Shown piece after piece: positions 19,535-28,548 of a stretch of DNA of 64,000 bases; the stretch's first letter is position 1; each line of letters opens with the position of its first letter. Source of the stretch: Paludibacteraceae bacterium (lineage in GTDB: Bacteria > Bacteroidota > Bacteroidia > Bacteroidales > Paludibacteraceae). The notes beneath the pieces were generated by a model, which saw nothing but the letters and a program-made list of their open reading frames with translations, searched no databases and was not told where the DNA came from. The stretch is taken from NCBI GenBank assembly GCA_017471175.1, contig JAFUVS010000012.1, forward strand, positions 114,235 to 178,234, given 5' to 3'. The position numbers and the translations under genes are program-made.

Positions 19535-19565
19535 CAAAGGTAAAATGTTTTCCGTAACGGACAAA
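19535..19565 (-). promoter_or_regulatory. promoter reading toward ORF6N and the giant surface gene
   Basis: Minus strand: -7 TACCTTTG (19542-19535), -33 TTTG (19565-19562), spacing 19 nt. No better minus-strand match lies nearer to ORF6N. Confidence 0.65.
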
Positions 19566-19638
19566 ATAAAACAGAAGAAAAATTTACAATTATACCTATA
19601 CATTGCAACTCAAAAAAAGACAATAAAAATAACATTTT

Positions 19639-19670
19639 TTTGGACGGATGAGGAGTATTTTCTATTTTTG
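19639..19670 (+). promoter_or_regulatory. promoter of the wecB operon
   Basis: Plus strand: -33 TTTG (19639-19642), -7 TATTTTTG (19663-19670), spacing 20 nt. Predicted start near 19677, about 30 nt before the wecB ATG. Confidence 0.75.
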
Positions 19671-19708
19671 CCCGCAGAATGTGAATAACAACGAATCATA
19701 TTGCTGTT

Positions 19709-20860
19709 ATGAAAACGATATTACCCGTCTTCGGGACTCGCCCGGAAGCCATCAAGATGGCTCCATTGGTCAAGTATCTTCAGTCGAAGCCGAACTTATT
19801 CCGAACCGTAGTCTGCGTAACCGGTCAACACCGTCAGATGTTGGATCAAGTACTGCAAATCTTTGCTATTCATCCTGACTACGACCTTAATATTATGCGT
19901 CCTAATCAGGATTTGTATGACATTACGAGTCGCGTGCTGCAAGATATGCGGGGCGTGCTACAAGAGGTGAAACCGGATATCGTTCTTGTACACGGCGACA
20001 CCACAACTTCTACCGCTGCCGCTTTAGCTGCGTTCTACGGACAGATTCCCGTCGGACACGTAGAAGCCGGGCTCAGAACGTACAATATCCATAGTCCGTG
20101 GCCGGAGGAGATGAACCGCCAGTTGACCGGACGCATCGCCACCTATCATTTTGCCCCTACACGTCTTGCCAAAGAGAACCTCCTGTCCGAACACATTGAC
20201 GAAAAGCACATCATCGTAACCGGAAACACCGTAATTGATGCCCTGCAAATGGCGGTAAAGAGACTCAACGAAGATGCATTGCTACGAACAACCGTTGAAA
20301 CGGAATTGCTGCAATTCGGCTACGACATCCGACGAACCGAAAACGGCAGACGATTAGTACTCATCACGGGTCATCGGCGCGAGAATTTCGGAGACGGTTT
20401 TCTGCATATCTGCACCGCGATAAGGAATGTCGCCGAACGCTATCCCAATGCGGATTTCGTTTATCCGGTTCATCTTAACCCCAATGTGCGGAAGCCTGTT
20501 TTTGATATATTGGGGAGTAGTACATCCGGCAACATATTCCTTATTGAACCTCTTCAGTACCTGCCTTTTGTGGTGATGATGGAGCGTTCGTATCTAATTC
20601 TGACCGATTCGGGCGGCGTACAGGAAGAAGCCCCCGGATTAGGCAAACCCGTTCTGGTAATGCGCGATACGACCGAGCGTCCCGAAGCCGTTGAAGCAGG
20701 CACGGTACGATTAGTGGGAACCGACCAAGATGCCATCACACAAGGTATCATCGACCTTATGGGAAACGCCCCAATCTACCGGCAGATGAGCGAATCCGTC
20801 AACCCGTACGGCGATGGTAAAGCCTGCGAACGAATAGCAACTTTCTTGAACAATATATAG
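19709..20860 (+). CDS. wecB: UDP-N-acetylglucosamine 2-epimerase (non-hydrolysing)
   Basis: Cytosolic enzyme that interconverts UDP-GlcNAc and UDP-ManNAc for surface polysaccharides. The 383-residue protein has the family N-terminus (VFGTRPEAIKMAPLVKYL), VHGDTTTS, GHVEAGLRT, PEEMNRQLT, the TGHRRENFG loop and DSGGVQEEAPGLGKPVLVMR. Length and motifs are normal. Its stop directly abuts the ATG of the sugar transferase gene, so translation is probably coupled. Confidence 0.94.
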   Translation: MKTILPVFGTRPEAIKMAPLVKYLQSKPNLFRTVVCVTGQHRQMLDQVLQIFAIHPDYDLNIMRPNQDLYDITSRVLQDMRGVLQEVKPDIVLVHGDTTTSTAAALAAFYGQIPVGHVEAGLRTYNIHSPWPEEMNRQLTGRIATYHFAPTRLAKENLLSEHIDEKHIIVTGNTVIDALQMAVKRLNEDALLRTTVETELLQFGYDIRRTENGRRLVLITGHRRENFGDGFLHICTAIRNVAERYPNADFVYPVHLNPNVRKPVFDILGSSTSGNIFLIEPLQYLPFVVMMERSYLILTDSGGVQEEAPGLGKPVLVMRDTTERPEAVEAGTVRLVGTDQDAITQGIIDLMGNAPIYRQMSESVNPYGDGKACERIATFLNNI

Positions 20861-21595
20861 ATGATTCCCAAGATTATACACTACTGCTGGTTCGGCGGTA
20901 AACAGATGCCCGAATTGGCGAAGAACTGCATTGACAGTTGGAAGAAATACCTTCCCGACTATGAGTTACGCCTATGGAACGAGGAGACTTTCGACTTGGA
21001 TATGTATCCATACGCCCGCGAAGCATACGACAACCGCAAGTTCGCATTCGTAACGGACGTGGTGCGATTGTGGGCATTAGAGAAGTTCGGCGGCGTGTAT
21101 ATGGACACCGATGTGGAAGTTCTTCGACCGCTCGGCAACTTGATGGAGTTACCTGCTTTCACCGGCTATGAAGCCAGTATGTCGAATGCACCGGTAACAG
21201 GTCTGATGGCAAGTGCGCCACACGGCGTATGGGTGACCGAGCAATTAGCTTACTACAAGGACAAGCATTTTATCAAAGAAGACGGTACGCTCGACTTGAC
21301 CCCCAATACAATAACTATAGCACGCATTATGCAGGAGGGAGGGTTCGTTATTGACGGCAAATACGGTGTCTATAAGAACGATATGCACGTCTTCCCCGTT
21401 GACTACTTCTGCCCTCTGACCAGTACGCGCGTACTCAAAATAACGAAGAATACATATTGCATTCACCATTTTGCCGGCAGCTGGGTAGAGAAAACACGCG
21501 CACAGATAGTCAAAGGCTGGATAGCCGATCATATTATCGGGCGACGACTGACCGACAAAATCGTTCAACTCAAACGGAAACTGAAACACAAATGA
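20861..21595 (+). CDS. DXD-motif glycosyltransferase (Gly_transf_sug type)
   Basis: Probable capsule or surface glycan transferase of the GT32-like group. The 244-residue protein begins IPKIIHYCWFGGKQMP, has SWKKYLPDYELRLWNE, and the sugar-binding GGVYMDTDVEV with the DXD aspartates at 82 and 84; HHFAGSW near the end is also typical. No transmembrane segment is seen, so it acts from the cytosol or at the membrane surface. The donor sugar cannot be told; the neighbour wecB suggests a ManNAc-related pathway. Confidence 0.85.
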   Translation: MIPKIIHYCWFGGKQMPELAKNCIDSWKKYLPDYELRLWNEETFDLDMYPYAREAYDNRKFAFVTDVVRLWALEKFGGVYMDTDVEVLRPLGNLMELPAFTGYEASMSNAPVTGLMASAPHGVWVTEQLAYYKDKHFIKEDGTLDLTPNTITIARIMQEGGFVIDGKYGVYKNDMHVFPVDYFCPLTSTRVLKITKNTYCIHHFAGSWVEKTRAQIVKGWIADHIIGRRLTDKIVQLKRKLKHK

Positions 21596-22020
21596 TAGCC
21601 TTTGATTTATACCAATCAGACGAGCAGACAATGCCTGCCCTCATACGAGAGGAGAGAAGCCGTGTAGAAAAATGGCTGCGCAAAGTGGCAGCGGGTTACG
21701 GATTCCAAATGGGCGATTTGCATTACCTGTTCTGCACGGACGAAGAGGAATTATCCGTCAATCGGCAGTTCCTCGGGCACGACTACTACACGGATGTCAT
21801 TACCTTCGACTACTCCACCCCCGCTACCCTATCGGGCGACATCTTCATCTCGCTGGACACCGTCCGCTCCAATGCCGAAGAAGCAGGAACAGACTTTGAC
21901 AGCGAACTGAGGCGCATCCTCGTTCACGGACTGCTGCACCTGACCGGTCAGGGCGACAAAACACCCGAAACCAAAGCACAAATGACAGAGAAAGAGAATC
22001 GTGCGCTGGAGAGGTATTGA
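21592..22020 (+). CDS. ybeY: endoribonuclease YbeY
   Basis: Metal-dependent RNase needed for 16S rRNA maturation and ribosome quality control. The 142-residue reading from ATG 21592 overlaps the previous stop by four bases (ATGA). It contains DYYTDVITFDY, GDIFISLDTVRSNAEE and the metal motif HGLLHLTGQGDKTPE. The third histidine of the general HGxLHLxGxDH motif is a lysine here; as I recall this is usual in Bacteroidota YbeY. The frame is also open 45 codons further upstream, inside the sugar transferase gene, which I rejected. Confidence 0.93.
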   Translation: MIAFDLYQSDEQTMPALIREERSRVEKWLRKVAAGYGFQMGDLHYLFCTDEEELSVNRQFLGHDYYTDVITFDYSTPATLSGDIFISLDTVRSNAEEAGTDFDSELRRILVHGLLHLTGQGDKTPETKAQMTEKENRALERY

Positions 22021-22023
22021 TAA

Positions 22024-22070
22024 GAGTTGAGAGTTGAGAGTTTAGTGTTTAGTGTAGTTGAGGGTTGAGC
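22024..22070. repeat. simple heptad-like repeat family
   Basis: Runs of GAGTTGAGAGTTTAGTGTTT type. Similar short stretches occur at 34546-34592, 35748-35777 and 62703-62725 (some on the other strand). All are between genes. Confidence 0.55.
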
Positions 22071-22079
22071 GATAAAAGT

Positions 22080-22108
22080 GAAGAGGCTGTGTGGATTACA
22101 GCCTCTTC
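22080..22108. terminator. shared terminator between ybeY and gcvT
   Basis: GAAGAGGCTGT (22080-22090) pairs perfectly with ACAGCCTCTTC (22098-22108) around a seven-base loop, in the gap between convergent genes. T-rich sequence follows on both strands, so it can serve both directions. Confidence 0.75.
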
Positions 22109-22130
22109 TTATTTCATATCACTGCGTGAC

Positions 22131-23207
22131 TTACTTTACCACAGTAGCGGCGCAGAGTTTGTCGCGAATCTTGATATAGATAATGGTGTCGGGGTTCTTA
22201 TAGTCAATCTTGACGTAACCCATACCGATGCCCTGCTTGGTGGAAGGCAGCATAATACCCGAAGTTACATTACCGATTACTTCGCCTTCGGCATTGCAGA
22301 TCTCGTATCCGTTACGCGGGATGGCGCGCTCGTTCATCGTGAAGTGAACCAGACGGCGGGTCAAACCCTGCTCTTTCTGACGGAGCAGATACTCCTTGTC
22401 AATGAAGTCTTTGGCATTGAACTTGGTAATCCAGCCGAGACCTGCCTCAAGGGGCGAGTGCTCATCGTCGATGTCGTGTCCGTAGAGGCAGAACCACTTC
22501 TCAAGACGAAGGCTGTCGCGCGCACCCAGTCCGATAGGAGCCAATCCGTAGTCTTTGCCCACCTCAAAGAGAGCGTCCCAGATCTGTTTGCCGTACTCTT
22601 TCTTGAAATACAACTCGAAGCCGCCTGCGCCGGTATAACCCGTATTGCTCAGAATAACGCCCTGCACACCGGCAAAACTCCATTCACGGAAGCAATAGTA
22701 AGGAATAGCACTCAATTCGGCATCCGTCAGACGTTGCAGCATCTCGGTGGCTTTCGGTCCTTGAACTGCCAACTGACCGTACTGGTCGGAAGCGTTCTCC
22801 AACTGTACGCCGAAACGCTCGTTCTGCTTGTTGACCCATGCCCAGTCCTTGTCGATATTGCCGGCATTGACTACGAGCAGGAACTTCGTGGTGGAGTACA
22901 TATAGAGAATGAAGTCGTCCACGATACCTCCCTTGCCGTTGGGGAAGCAGGTGTATTGCGCCTTGCCGGGGGTGAGAGCCGATACATCGTTGGTGGTGAT
23001 GTACTGGAGGAAGTCAACGGCTTTCTCGCCCTTTACCCAAAACTCGCCCATGTGGCTTACGTCAAACACACCTACGCCGTTGCGGACAATCATGTGTTCC
23101 TGATTGATGCCTGTCGGGTACTGGATAGGCATGTTGAAACCGGCAAAGTCTGCCATCTTCGCGCCCAACGCAATATGGGTCGCGGTGAAAGGTGTTTCCT
23201 TTAACAT
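22131..23207 (-). CDS. gcvT: glycine cleavage system aminomethyltransferase (T protein)
   Basis: Transfers the methylene group from the H-protein-bound intermediate to tetrahydrofolate, releasing ammonia. The 358 residues begin [20 protein letters not shown] and contain FDVSHMGEF, the [12 protein letters not shown] segment, [11 protein letters not shown] and [10 protein letters not shown], all typical. The start codon overlaps the end of pepT by seven bases. The other glycine cleavage genes are not in the window. Confidence 0.95.
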   Translation of the reverse strand: MLKETPFTATHIALGAKMADFAGFNMPIQYPTGINQEHMIVRNGVGVFDVSHMGEFWVKGEKAVDFLQYITTNDVSALTPGKAQYTCFPNGKGGIVDDFILYMYSTTKFLLVVNAGNIDKDWAWVNKQNERFGVQLENASDQYGQLAVQGPKATEMLQRLTDAELSAIPYYCFREWSFAGVQGVILSNTGYTGAGGFELYFKKEYGKQIWDALFEVGKDYGLAPIGLGARDSLRLEKWFCLYGHDIDDEHSPLEAGLGWITKFNAKDFIDKEYLLRQKEQGLTRRLVHFTMNERAIPRNGYEICNAEGEVIGNVTSGIMLPSTKQGIGMGYVKIDYKNPDTIIYIKIRDKLCAATVVK

Positions 23208-24412
23208 AGTTCAATTATTTTAAGGATTACTTGATAGGCTTTTTCCATACTTTGAATAGGCAGGTACTCGAAGCGCGCGTGGAAATTCTCGCCACCTGCA
23301 AATATATTCGGACAAGGCAGTCCCTCGAACGAAAGGCGTGCGCCGTCCGTTCCGCCGCGAATAGGCTGCACCTTCGGCGTAACGCCCACTTCCTTCATCG
23401 CCTTCTCCACAAGCGTAACGATATGGCGGACGGGCTCCACTTTCTCGCGCATATTGTAGTACTGGTCGCGCAACTGCACTTCCACCGTACCTTTGCCGTA
23501 CTGCTCGTTGAAAGCCACGGCAAGTTGGGTCATCAGGTCTTTGCGCTCCTCAAAACGCTGACGGTCATGGTCGCGTATGATGAACGAGAGCGTGGCTTCC
23601 TCCACCGTACCCTGCAAGGCTATGATATGGAAGAAACCCTCGTAGCCTTGTGTCTGTGCGGGTGTCTCGTGCTTGGGCATACGATCCAACCAATCTTGTG
23701 CTATCAGGATGGCGTTCTTCATCTTGCGGTAGCCGTAGCCCGGATGAACATTCACGCCACGGATGATGACCTTGCAAGACGCGGCATTGAAGTTCTCGTA
23801 CTCCAATTCACCGACTGCGCCGCCGTCCATCGTGTAGGCGAAATCGCAACCGAACTTCTTGACATCGAAGTGGTCGGCTCCCTGCCCTATCTCTTCGTCA
23901 GGCGTAAAACCGATGCGAATCTTACCGTGTTGCACTTCGGGATGCGCAAGCAGATACTCGCAAGCGGTGATGATCTCCGCCACGCCCGCTTTGTCGTCAG
24001 CGCCTAACAGCGTCGTGCCGTCCGTAACGATGATATCCTGCCCTTTATAACGCAGTATCTCAGGGTATTTGGCTGTCTCTAACACGATGTGCTGCTCCTC
24101 GTTAAGCAGAATGTCCTGACCGTCGTAGTTCTTGACGATACGCGGACGGATATTCTCGCCGGAGGCATCGGGCGCGGTGTCCATGTGTGCAATAAAGCCG
24201 ATAACGGGTTTGCCGTCCGTGTTGGCGGGCAAAGTGGCCATCAGATAGCCGCGCTCGTCCAAATCCACGTCTTGCATACCCATATCAATGAGTTCCTGAC
24301 GGATGTATTGCGCCAAGACCATCTGCCCCGGCGTAGAGGGCGTTACACCCGTGTTCTCGTCGGATGTGGTGGGAAAACTGACGTACTTTAAGAATCTGTC
24401 TGTGATGTTCAT
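23201..24412 (-). CDS. pepT: tripeptide aminopeptidase (peptidase T)
   Basis: Cytosolic M20 zinc peptidase that removes the N-terminal residue from tripeptides. Motifs: H76 and D78 in IAHMDTAPD, the bridging aspartate in LLGADDKAG, the EE pair in [10 protein letters not shown] in AYTMDGG, and a C-terminal [18 protein letters not shown]. Length 403 is normal. It is cotranscribed with gcvT by overlap; the pairing is common in Bacteroidales. Confidence 0.95.
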   Translation of the reverse strand: MNITDRFLKYVSFPTTSDENTGVTPSTPGQMVLAQYIRQELIDMGMQDVDLDERGYLMATLPANTDGKPVIGFIAHMDTAPDASGENIRPRIVKNYDGQDILLNEEQHIVLETAKYPEILRYKGQDIIVTDGTTLLGADDKAGVAEIITACEYLLAHPEVQHGKIRIGFTPDEEIGQGADHFDVKKFGCDFAYTMDGGAVGELEYENFNAASCKVIIRGVNVHPGYGYRKMKNAILIAQDWLDRMPKHETPAQTQGYEGFFHIIALQGTVEEATLSFIIRDHDRQRFEERKDLMTQLAVAFNEQYGKGTVEVQLRDQYYNMREKVEPVRHIVTLVEKAMKEVGVTPKVQPIRGGTDGARLSFEGLPCPNIFAGGENFHARFEYLPIQSMEKAYQVILKIIELC

Positions 24413-24434
24413 ATATATAATAGGTGTGATTGGT

Positions 24435-25691
24435 TTACGATTTCAAGTGATTATTCTTTTTGTTTTTTTGCGGGCGAGACGACCGCGCTCCAAGTTGTTT
24501 CTGCGGGCGGAGACGGGCGGATTCCCTACGCGCTTTGGTTTCGGGATTGGTCACGTAGTCCTTGCGTGTACCGCTGAAGAGTTCGTACTGATTGAACCGG
24601 CAGTCCAGTTCGCCGTTCAAGAGGCGGAGTCGCTGCGAAGGCTTGAGTCCTATGCACTTGAGCGCATCCTCATTGGAGGAAAGAACCCACGCCGTAGCAC
24701 CCGTGAATTGGAACTTGAGGCACTTGCCGATGTCCTCATAGAGCCGCAGCACGTCCTTGTCTTTTGAGAGACGTTCGCCATACGGAGGATTGATGACCAC
24801 CAATGCTCCTTCGGCATTCAGGTCGCGCAACTCCTGCAGGCGCACTTGCTTCACATCAATAAAACGCTGCATACCTGCTTCGCGCACATTCTTAAGAGCC
24901 TGCTGCACGGCATAATAGCCCGCATCGCTGCCATAGATATGGTGGGTAAAGACCCGCTCGTTGGAATCATCGTTGTAGATTTCCTCAAATAAGTCGGGGT
25001 CAAAATCGCGCCACTTCTCAAAGGCGAAATGCTTGCGGAAGATGCCAGGACCGATGTTCTGCGCGATGAGTGCCGCCTCGATAAGCAACGTGCCGGAGCC
25101 GCACATAAAGTCGTAGAAATCGCATTGTCCGTGCCATCCTGCGAGTAGCAGCATACCGGCAGCCAGGGCTTCGTTGAGCGGAGCCTCCGTCTGACCTACG
25201 CGGTAGCCGCGTTTGTGGAGCGACTCGCCGCTACTGTCCAACGACAAAGTAACGCGCCGGTCGGCTATATGGACGTTGATATATAGGTCGGGGTCGGTCA
25301 GATTGACATTCGGACGCTTCCCTTCGCGCTCGGTCCAATAGTCGGCTATAGCGTCCTTGACGCGATAGGTGACGTACTTGGAATGGCGGAACTGTTCGCT
25401 ATAGACGGTGGAGTCGATGGTGAAAGTAGTGCGAACGTCCATCCACCGGCTCCAGTCGATTAACTTGGCTTGCTCATAGACCTCATCGGCATCGTCCGCC
25501 TCAAACGTAAGAATCGGCATCAAGACTCTTGATGCCGTTCTTAGGTTGAGATTGGCTCGGTAGAGCAAGGCTTTGTCGCCCTCGAAACGGACGGCACGGC
25601 GTTGCACCTCCACTTCGGTTGCTCCGAGGTTGCGCAACTCCTCAGCCAAGACCTCTTCCAGCCCTTTGAATGTTTTAGCGAGCAGAATCAT
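24435..25691 (-). CDS. THUMP-domain class I SAM RNA methyltransferase (RlmL/YpsC type)
   Basis: Probable guanine-N2 methyltransferase of 23S rRNA. The 418 residues show an N-terminal ferredoxin-like/THUMP part (about 1-160, [19 protein letters not shown]), the SAM site [16 protein letters not shown] and the catalytic motif [11 protein letters not shown] basic tail (about 385-418, rich in K and R) probably binds RNA. The NPPY motif makes some databases call it a DNA adenine methylase; the THUMP domain argues for RNA. It lies 22 nt before pepT in the same direction. Confidence 0.88.
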   Translation of the reverse strand: MILLAKTFKGLEEVLAEELRNLGATEVEVQRRAVRFEGDKALLYRANLNLRTASRVLMPILTFEADDADEVYEQAKLIDWSRWMDVRTTFTIDSTVYSEQFRHSKYVTYRVKDAIADYWTEREGKRPNVNLTDPDLYINVHIADRRVTLSLDSSGESLHKRGYRVGQTEAPLNEALAAGMLLLAGWHGQCDFYDFMCGSGTLLIEAALIAQNIGPGIFRKHFAFEKWRDFDPDLFEEIYNDDSNERVFTHHIYGSDAGYYAVQQALKNVREAGMQRFIDVKQVRLQELRDLNAEGALVVINPPYGERLSKDKDVLRLYEDIGKCLKFQFTGATAWVLSSNEDALKCIGLKPSQRLRLLNGELDCRFNQYELFSGTRKDYVTNPETKARRESARLRPQKQLGARSSRPQKNKKNNHLKS

Positions 25692-25713
25692 CCGACTGCA
25701 ATTAGCGGGCTAC

Positions 25714-26148
25714 TTAAAAAATGTCGTTCTCCTCGAGTGTCAGGTTTTCAGGCACTTCCGCTTCAGCCACAGGCTGCTCTACCTCACGGTTGGCGTTCAT
25801 ATTACGATACTCGTCGGGACGATAGAGGATTTGGATATTCTCTGCCACCACTTCCGTTTTGCGACGTATCTGTCCGTCTTTCTCCCACGTGCGGGTTTGG
25901 AGTTTGCCTTCTACGTACAGCTTCATGCTCTTGCGCACGTACTTCTCTGCCCATTCGGCAAGATTGCGCCACAGCACGATGGAGTGCCATTCGGTCTTGT
26001 CGGGAACTTGCGTACCGTTTTGCATAGTGTAGCCGCGCTCGGAGGTGGCGAGATTAAAGTTGGCGATAGCAATGCCACGATCCAGATAACGAACTTCGGG
26101 GTCATTTCCCACATTGCCAATCAGAATCACTTTGTTAACAGATGACAT
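25714..26148 (-). CDS. ssb: single-stranded DNA-binding protein
   Basis: Binds ssDNA during replication and repair. The 144-residue protein has the OB fold (about 1-105: VNKVILIGNVGNDPEVRYLD, WHSIVLWRNLAEWAEKYVRK, KLYVEGKLQTRTWEKDGQ) and a short acidic tail ending ENDIF, close to the DDDIPF-type tip that recruits partner proteins. It lies just upstream of the THUMP methyltransferase gene on the same strand and has its own promoter. Confidence 0.95.
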   Translation of the reverse strand: MSSVNKVILIGNVGNDPEVRYLDRGIAIANFNLATSERGYTMQNGTQVPDKTEWHSIVLWRNLAEWAEKYVRKSMKLYVEGKLQTRTWEKDGQIRRKTEVVAENIQILYRPDEYRNMNANREVEQPVAEAEVPENLTLEENDIF

Positions 26149-26250
26149 AATGAATTAAATAATTTAAGGTGTTAAAAATTAAAATGTAAAAAGGTTTGAT
26201 ATTTAGCTGTTTTCTTTGTTCTAAACAGACCAACCCGTTAAAAAATTGCA

Positions 26251-26282
26251 CAAAAGTACGCAGTTTTTTGAACATACGCAAA
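26251..26282 (-). promoter_or_regulatory. ssb promoter
   Basis: Minus strand: -7 TACTTTTG (26258-26251), -33 TTTG (26282-26279), spacing 20 nt. It overlaps the plus-strand promoter at 26267-26298, so the two polymerases compete for the same bases. Confidence 0.7.
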
Positions 26283-26298
26283 AAAACGTGTAATTTTG
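26267..26298 (+). promoter_or_regulatory. promoter of the secreted EEP-fold gene
   Basis: Plus strand: -33 TTTG (26267-26270), -7 TAATTTTG (26291-26298), spacing 20 nt. Predicted start near 26305, about 24 nt before the ATG. Confidence 0.7.
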
Positions 26299-26328
26299 CG
26301 GCGAAAATAAAAAAAGACGTTCGTCTAT

Positions 26329-27396
26329 ATGAAGAATCGTATTCTCTTTACCGCGCTTATCGCATGGTTGACGATGTTCGCTTCGGCGCGGGCGCAACAG
26401 ACGGAGACTTACCTTCGTTGCGTGGCTTTCTACAATTTGGAAAACCTGTTCGACACCATCCATGATGAGGGCAAGAACGACTACGAGTACCTGCCCGATG
26501 GCGGAATGAAGTGGAACGCCCTCAAGTACGAACATAAACTGATGCGTATGGCGGAGGCGATTGCGCAGTTAGGAACGGACGAAGATCCGCGCGGGGCAAT
26601 GTGTGTCGGTGTGGCGGAGGTGGAGAACATCGGTTGTCTGAAAGACCTCTGCGCCGAGTTGAAGAAGAAGCACAACCGCACCTATGAGCCTATTCTCTTG
26701 GAGGGCCCTGACCGCCGAGGTGTGGATGTCGGTTTTCTATATAATCCCGAGATGTTCAAGGTAACGAATACAAAGGGCTATACGCTCAATGCCCATTATG
26801 CAGACGGCGGCAGAGTGCGTTCGCGTTTTGAGTTGCTCATATCGGGATATATAATAGGTGCCGGTTCGCCGGAGAAGATTCACGTCATTGTCAACCACTG
26901 GCCCAGCCGCTACGGAGGCGAACTCTCTTCCCGCGCCACGCGCGACACGGCGGCTATGCTCTGCCGCTCCATCTGCGACAGCCTTTATAAGAAAGAACCG
27001 CGTGCTAAAATAGTGGTAATGGGCGACTTGAACGACGACCCGATGAACCACTCGTGTAAGGACATTATGGAAGCGCGCAAGACCCGTGAGGAAGTGAAGC
27101 CGCAAGGTTTCTTCAATACGATGTGGCTCAAATTGGAAAGCGGCGTGGGGACACTGCTATACAACGGCTCGTGGAATCTGTTTGACCAGATTATCATCTC
27201 CGAACCGCTATTGAGTGAACAGTTGGCTTCGGGCAAGTGGTGCTACTGGAAGTCGCAGGTGTTCAACAAACCGTTCCTCACCGTGCAGGAAGGTCCGGAG
27301 AAAGGTGCTCCGCTGCGTACCCACAAAGGCGGCGTATGGCAGGACGGGTACGGCGACCACTACCCTACGATGATTTACCTTATCAAGAAGAAATAG
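26329..27396 (+). CDS. secreted endonuclease/exonuclease/phosphatase-fold protein
   Basis: Exported protein of the DNase I-like EEP superfamily. Residues 1-22 form a signal peptide ending before QQTETYL. Family motifs: FYNLENLFD near the start, VGVAEVEN (metal-binding glutamate), NHWPSRYGGE and MGDLNDDP (catalytic D and N), and a C-terminal GDHYPTMIYL carrying the expected histidine. Length 355 is typical of Bacteroidota members. The substrate (nucleic acid, sugar phosphate or lipid) cannot be told from sequence. Confidence 0.85.
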   Translation: MKNRILFTALIAWLTMFASARAQQTETYLRCVAFYNLENLFDTIHDEGKNDYEYLPDGGMKWNALKYEHKLMRMAEAIAQLGTDEDPRGAMCVGVAEVENIGCLKDLCAELKKKHNRTYEPILLEGPDRRGVDVGFLYNPEMFKVTNTKGYTLNAHYADGGRVRSRFELLISGYIIGAGSPEKIHVIVNHWPSRYGGELSSRATRDTAAMLCRSICDSLYKKEPRAKIVVMGDLNDDPMNHSCKDIMEARKTREEVKPQGFFNTMWLKLESGVGTLLYNGSWNLFDQIIISEPLLSEQLASGKWCYWKSQVFNKPFLTVQEGPEKGAPLRTHKGGVWQDGYGDHYPTMIYLIKKK

Positions 27397-27443
27397 ACCA
27401 TACCTTACAATTCAGGAACAGACGTTATAACGATAAAAAAACG

Positions 27444-27773
27444 ATGATAGAAACGCTACAACGCAACAGCACGCCGATTCGTATGCGCAACTACGGACGG
27501 ATAATCGAACAGATGGTTCACGTGGCTGCCGATGAAACGGACGCAGCCACCCAAGAGAAAATGGTACTCTATATAGCCCGCTCGATGCGGCAGAAGAACT
27601 TGGTGTGGAACAAAGACCAAGATGCCAGCATTCAGCGTATCAAAGACGACCTCTATACGCTATCGGACGGAAGGCTGCGGTGCGACTACCCGTCGTTTGA
27701 GCAGGAGTTGCAGCATACCGCTCCTCGTCAGCAGCAGCAACAGGGTAACGGGCAGAAAAAGAAGAAGAAATAA
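27444..27773 (+). CDS. DUF4290 family protein
   Basis: A 109-residue protein with the DUF4290 pattern RMRNYGRIIEQMVHVA and YIARSMRQKNLVWN. Function unknown. The C-terminus is a low-complexity tail of glutamines then lysines (QQQQQGNGQKKKKK). I start it at ATG 27444 because the family begins M-I-E; the frame is open further upstream into the preceding gene, where it has no meaning. It lies 47 nt after the EEP-fold gene and is probably cotranscribed. Confidence 0.82.
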   Translation: MIETLQRNSTPIRMRNYGRIIEQMVHVAADETDAATQEKMVLYIARSMRQKNLVWNKDQDASIQRIKDDLYTLSDGRLRCDYPSFEQELQHTAPRQQQQQGNGQKKKKK

Positions 27774-27810
27774 CCAACAACCAATTAACCAATAACTAAA
27801 ACTTACAAAA

Positions 27811-28536
27811 ATGAAAAAAATTGTTTTAGCCTTAATGGCAGTGGCTACCATCGCTATGGTAGGGTGCAAGAAGAATGACACGAAAGAAGAGCCGAAGACC
27901 CCGCAAGACATCGCCGAAGTTCAGGCTCGCTTCAACGACACCATTGTGATGAAACAAGTAATGCCGGGTTACACCAATTATTCGGTAACGATTGACAACG
28001 AAGCCAACGGATTTGTGGTGGAAGATACCGTTTTTGTAGGTTGTATCGGCGAGACGACACTCCATATCACGGCTGACCAGACGCACAAGAAAGACGTTAA
28101 ACTGACAGTTGTTCCCCGTCTGCCGGAGAGTTTTATGTTTACTATGCCGAGCCTTGACTGGTCGCGCGACCGCGAAGCCGTTGTCAAAGAATTAGGCGAA
28201 CCTACTAACCGTATCGAAGTTCTTCCCGACTCCTGCTATGCATACTATGTGGACGAAGCAGCCGATGCATATATCTATTACTACTTTGGCGGCGAAGACT
28301 ACAACACGCTCAACGAAATTCTCGTGAATATCCCCTCTACCGACAAAGAACACGGAGAAGTTCTCAAGCTCTTCGTTGCCGAGCGTTTCCCCTACTTTGG
28401 CAAGGGTACATTAGGCAATACGCCCGTATGGATTTACCTGAATGCTCCGAAACGCGCCGATGCGAATACACAAGTTCTCTACTACGTTCAGAACGGCTGG
28501 AACGCTTCGTTCACTCCTTATACATACAGCAAGTAA
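27811..28536 (+). CDS. lipoprotein of unknown function
   Basis: A 241-residue protein with a lipoprotein signal (KIVLALMAVATIAMVGC; lipidated cysteine about residue 19). The mature part starts with a charged linker (KKNDTKEEPKTP), then a beta-rich region. I do not recognise a family. It sits between DUF4290 and the DUF4837 lipoprotein in the same direction. Likely anchored to the outer membrane facing the periplasm or surface. Confidence 0.72.
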   Translation: MKKIVLALMAVATIAMVGCKKNDTKEEPKTPQDIAEVQARFNDTIVMKQVMPGYTNYSVTIDNEANGFVVEDTVFVGCIGETTLHITADQTHKKDVKLTVVPRLPESFMFTMPSLDWSRDREAVVKELGEPTNRIEVLPDSCYAYYVDEAADAYIYYYFGGEDYNTLNEILVNIPSTDKEHGEVLKLFVAERFPYFGKGTLGNTPVWIYLNAPKRADANTQVLYYVQNGWNASFTPYTYSK

Positions 28537-28548
28537 GAGATTGTCAAT

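Larger units (their letters stand above)
19191..19708. other. intergenic stretch with divergent promoters and a decayed copy
   Basis: From left to right: decayed copy of the giant gene start (19250-19311), a minus-strand hairpin with T-run (19366-19402), an unusual open frame lacking a start codon, the minus-strand promoter at 19535-19565 and the plus-strand wecB promoter at 19639-19670. No ordinary gene is seen. Confidence 0.6.

Noticed and set aside
21592-22020. Inactive YbeY because the third metal histidine is lysine
   Set aside because: Bacteroidota YbeY proteins, as I recall them, commonly have DK at this place; probably a lineage trait.
24435-25691. DNA adenine methylase of a restriction system
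   Set aside because: The NPPY motif is shared, but the THUMP-type N-terminus and basic tail indicate an RNA methyltransferase; no restriction gene nearby.
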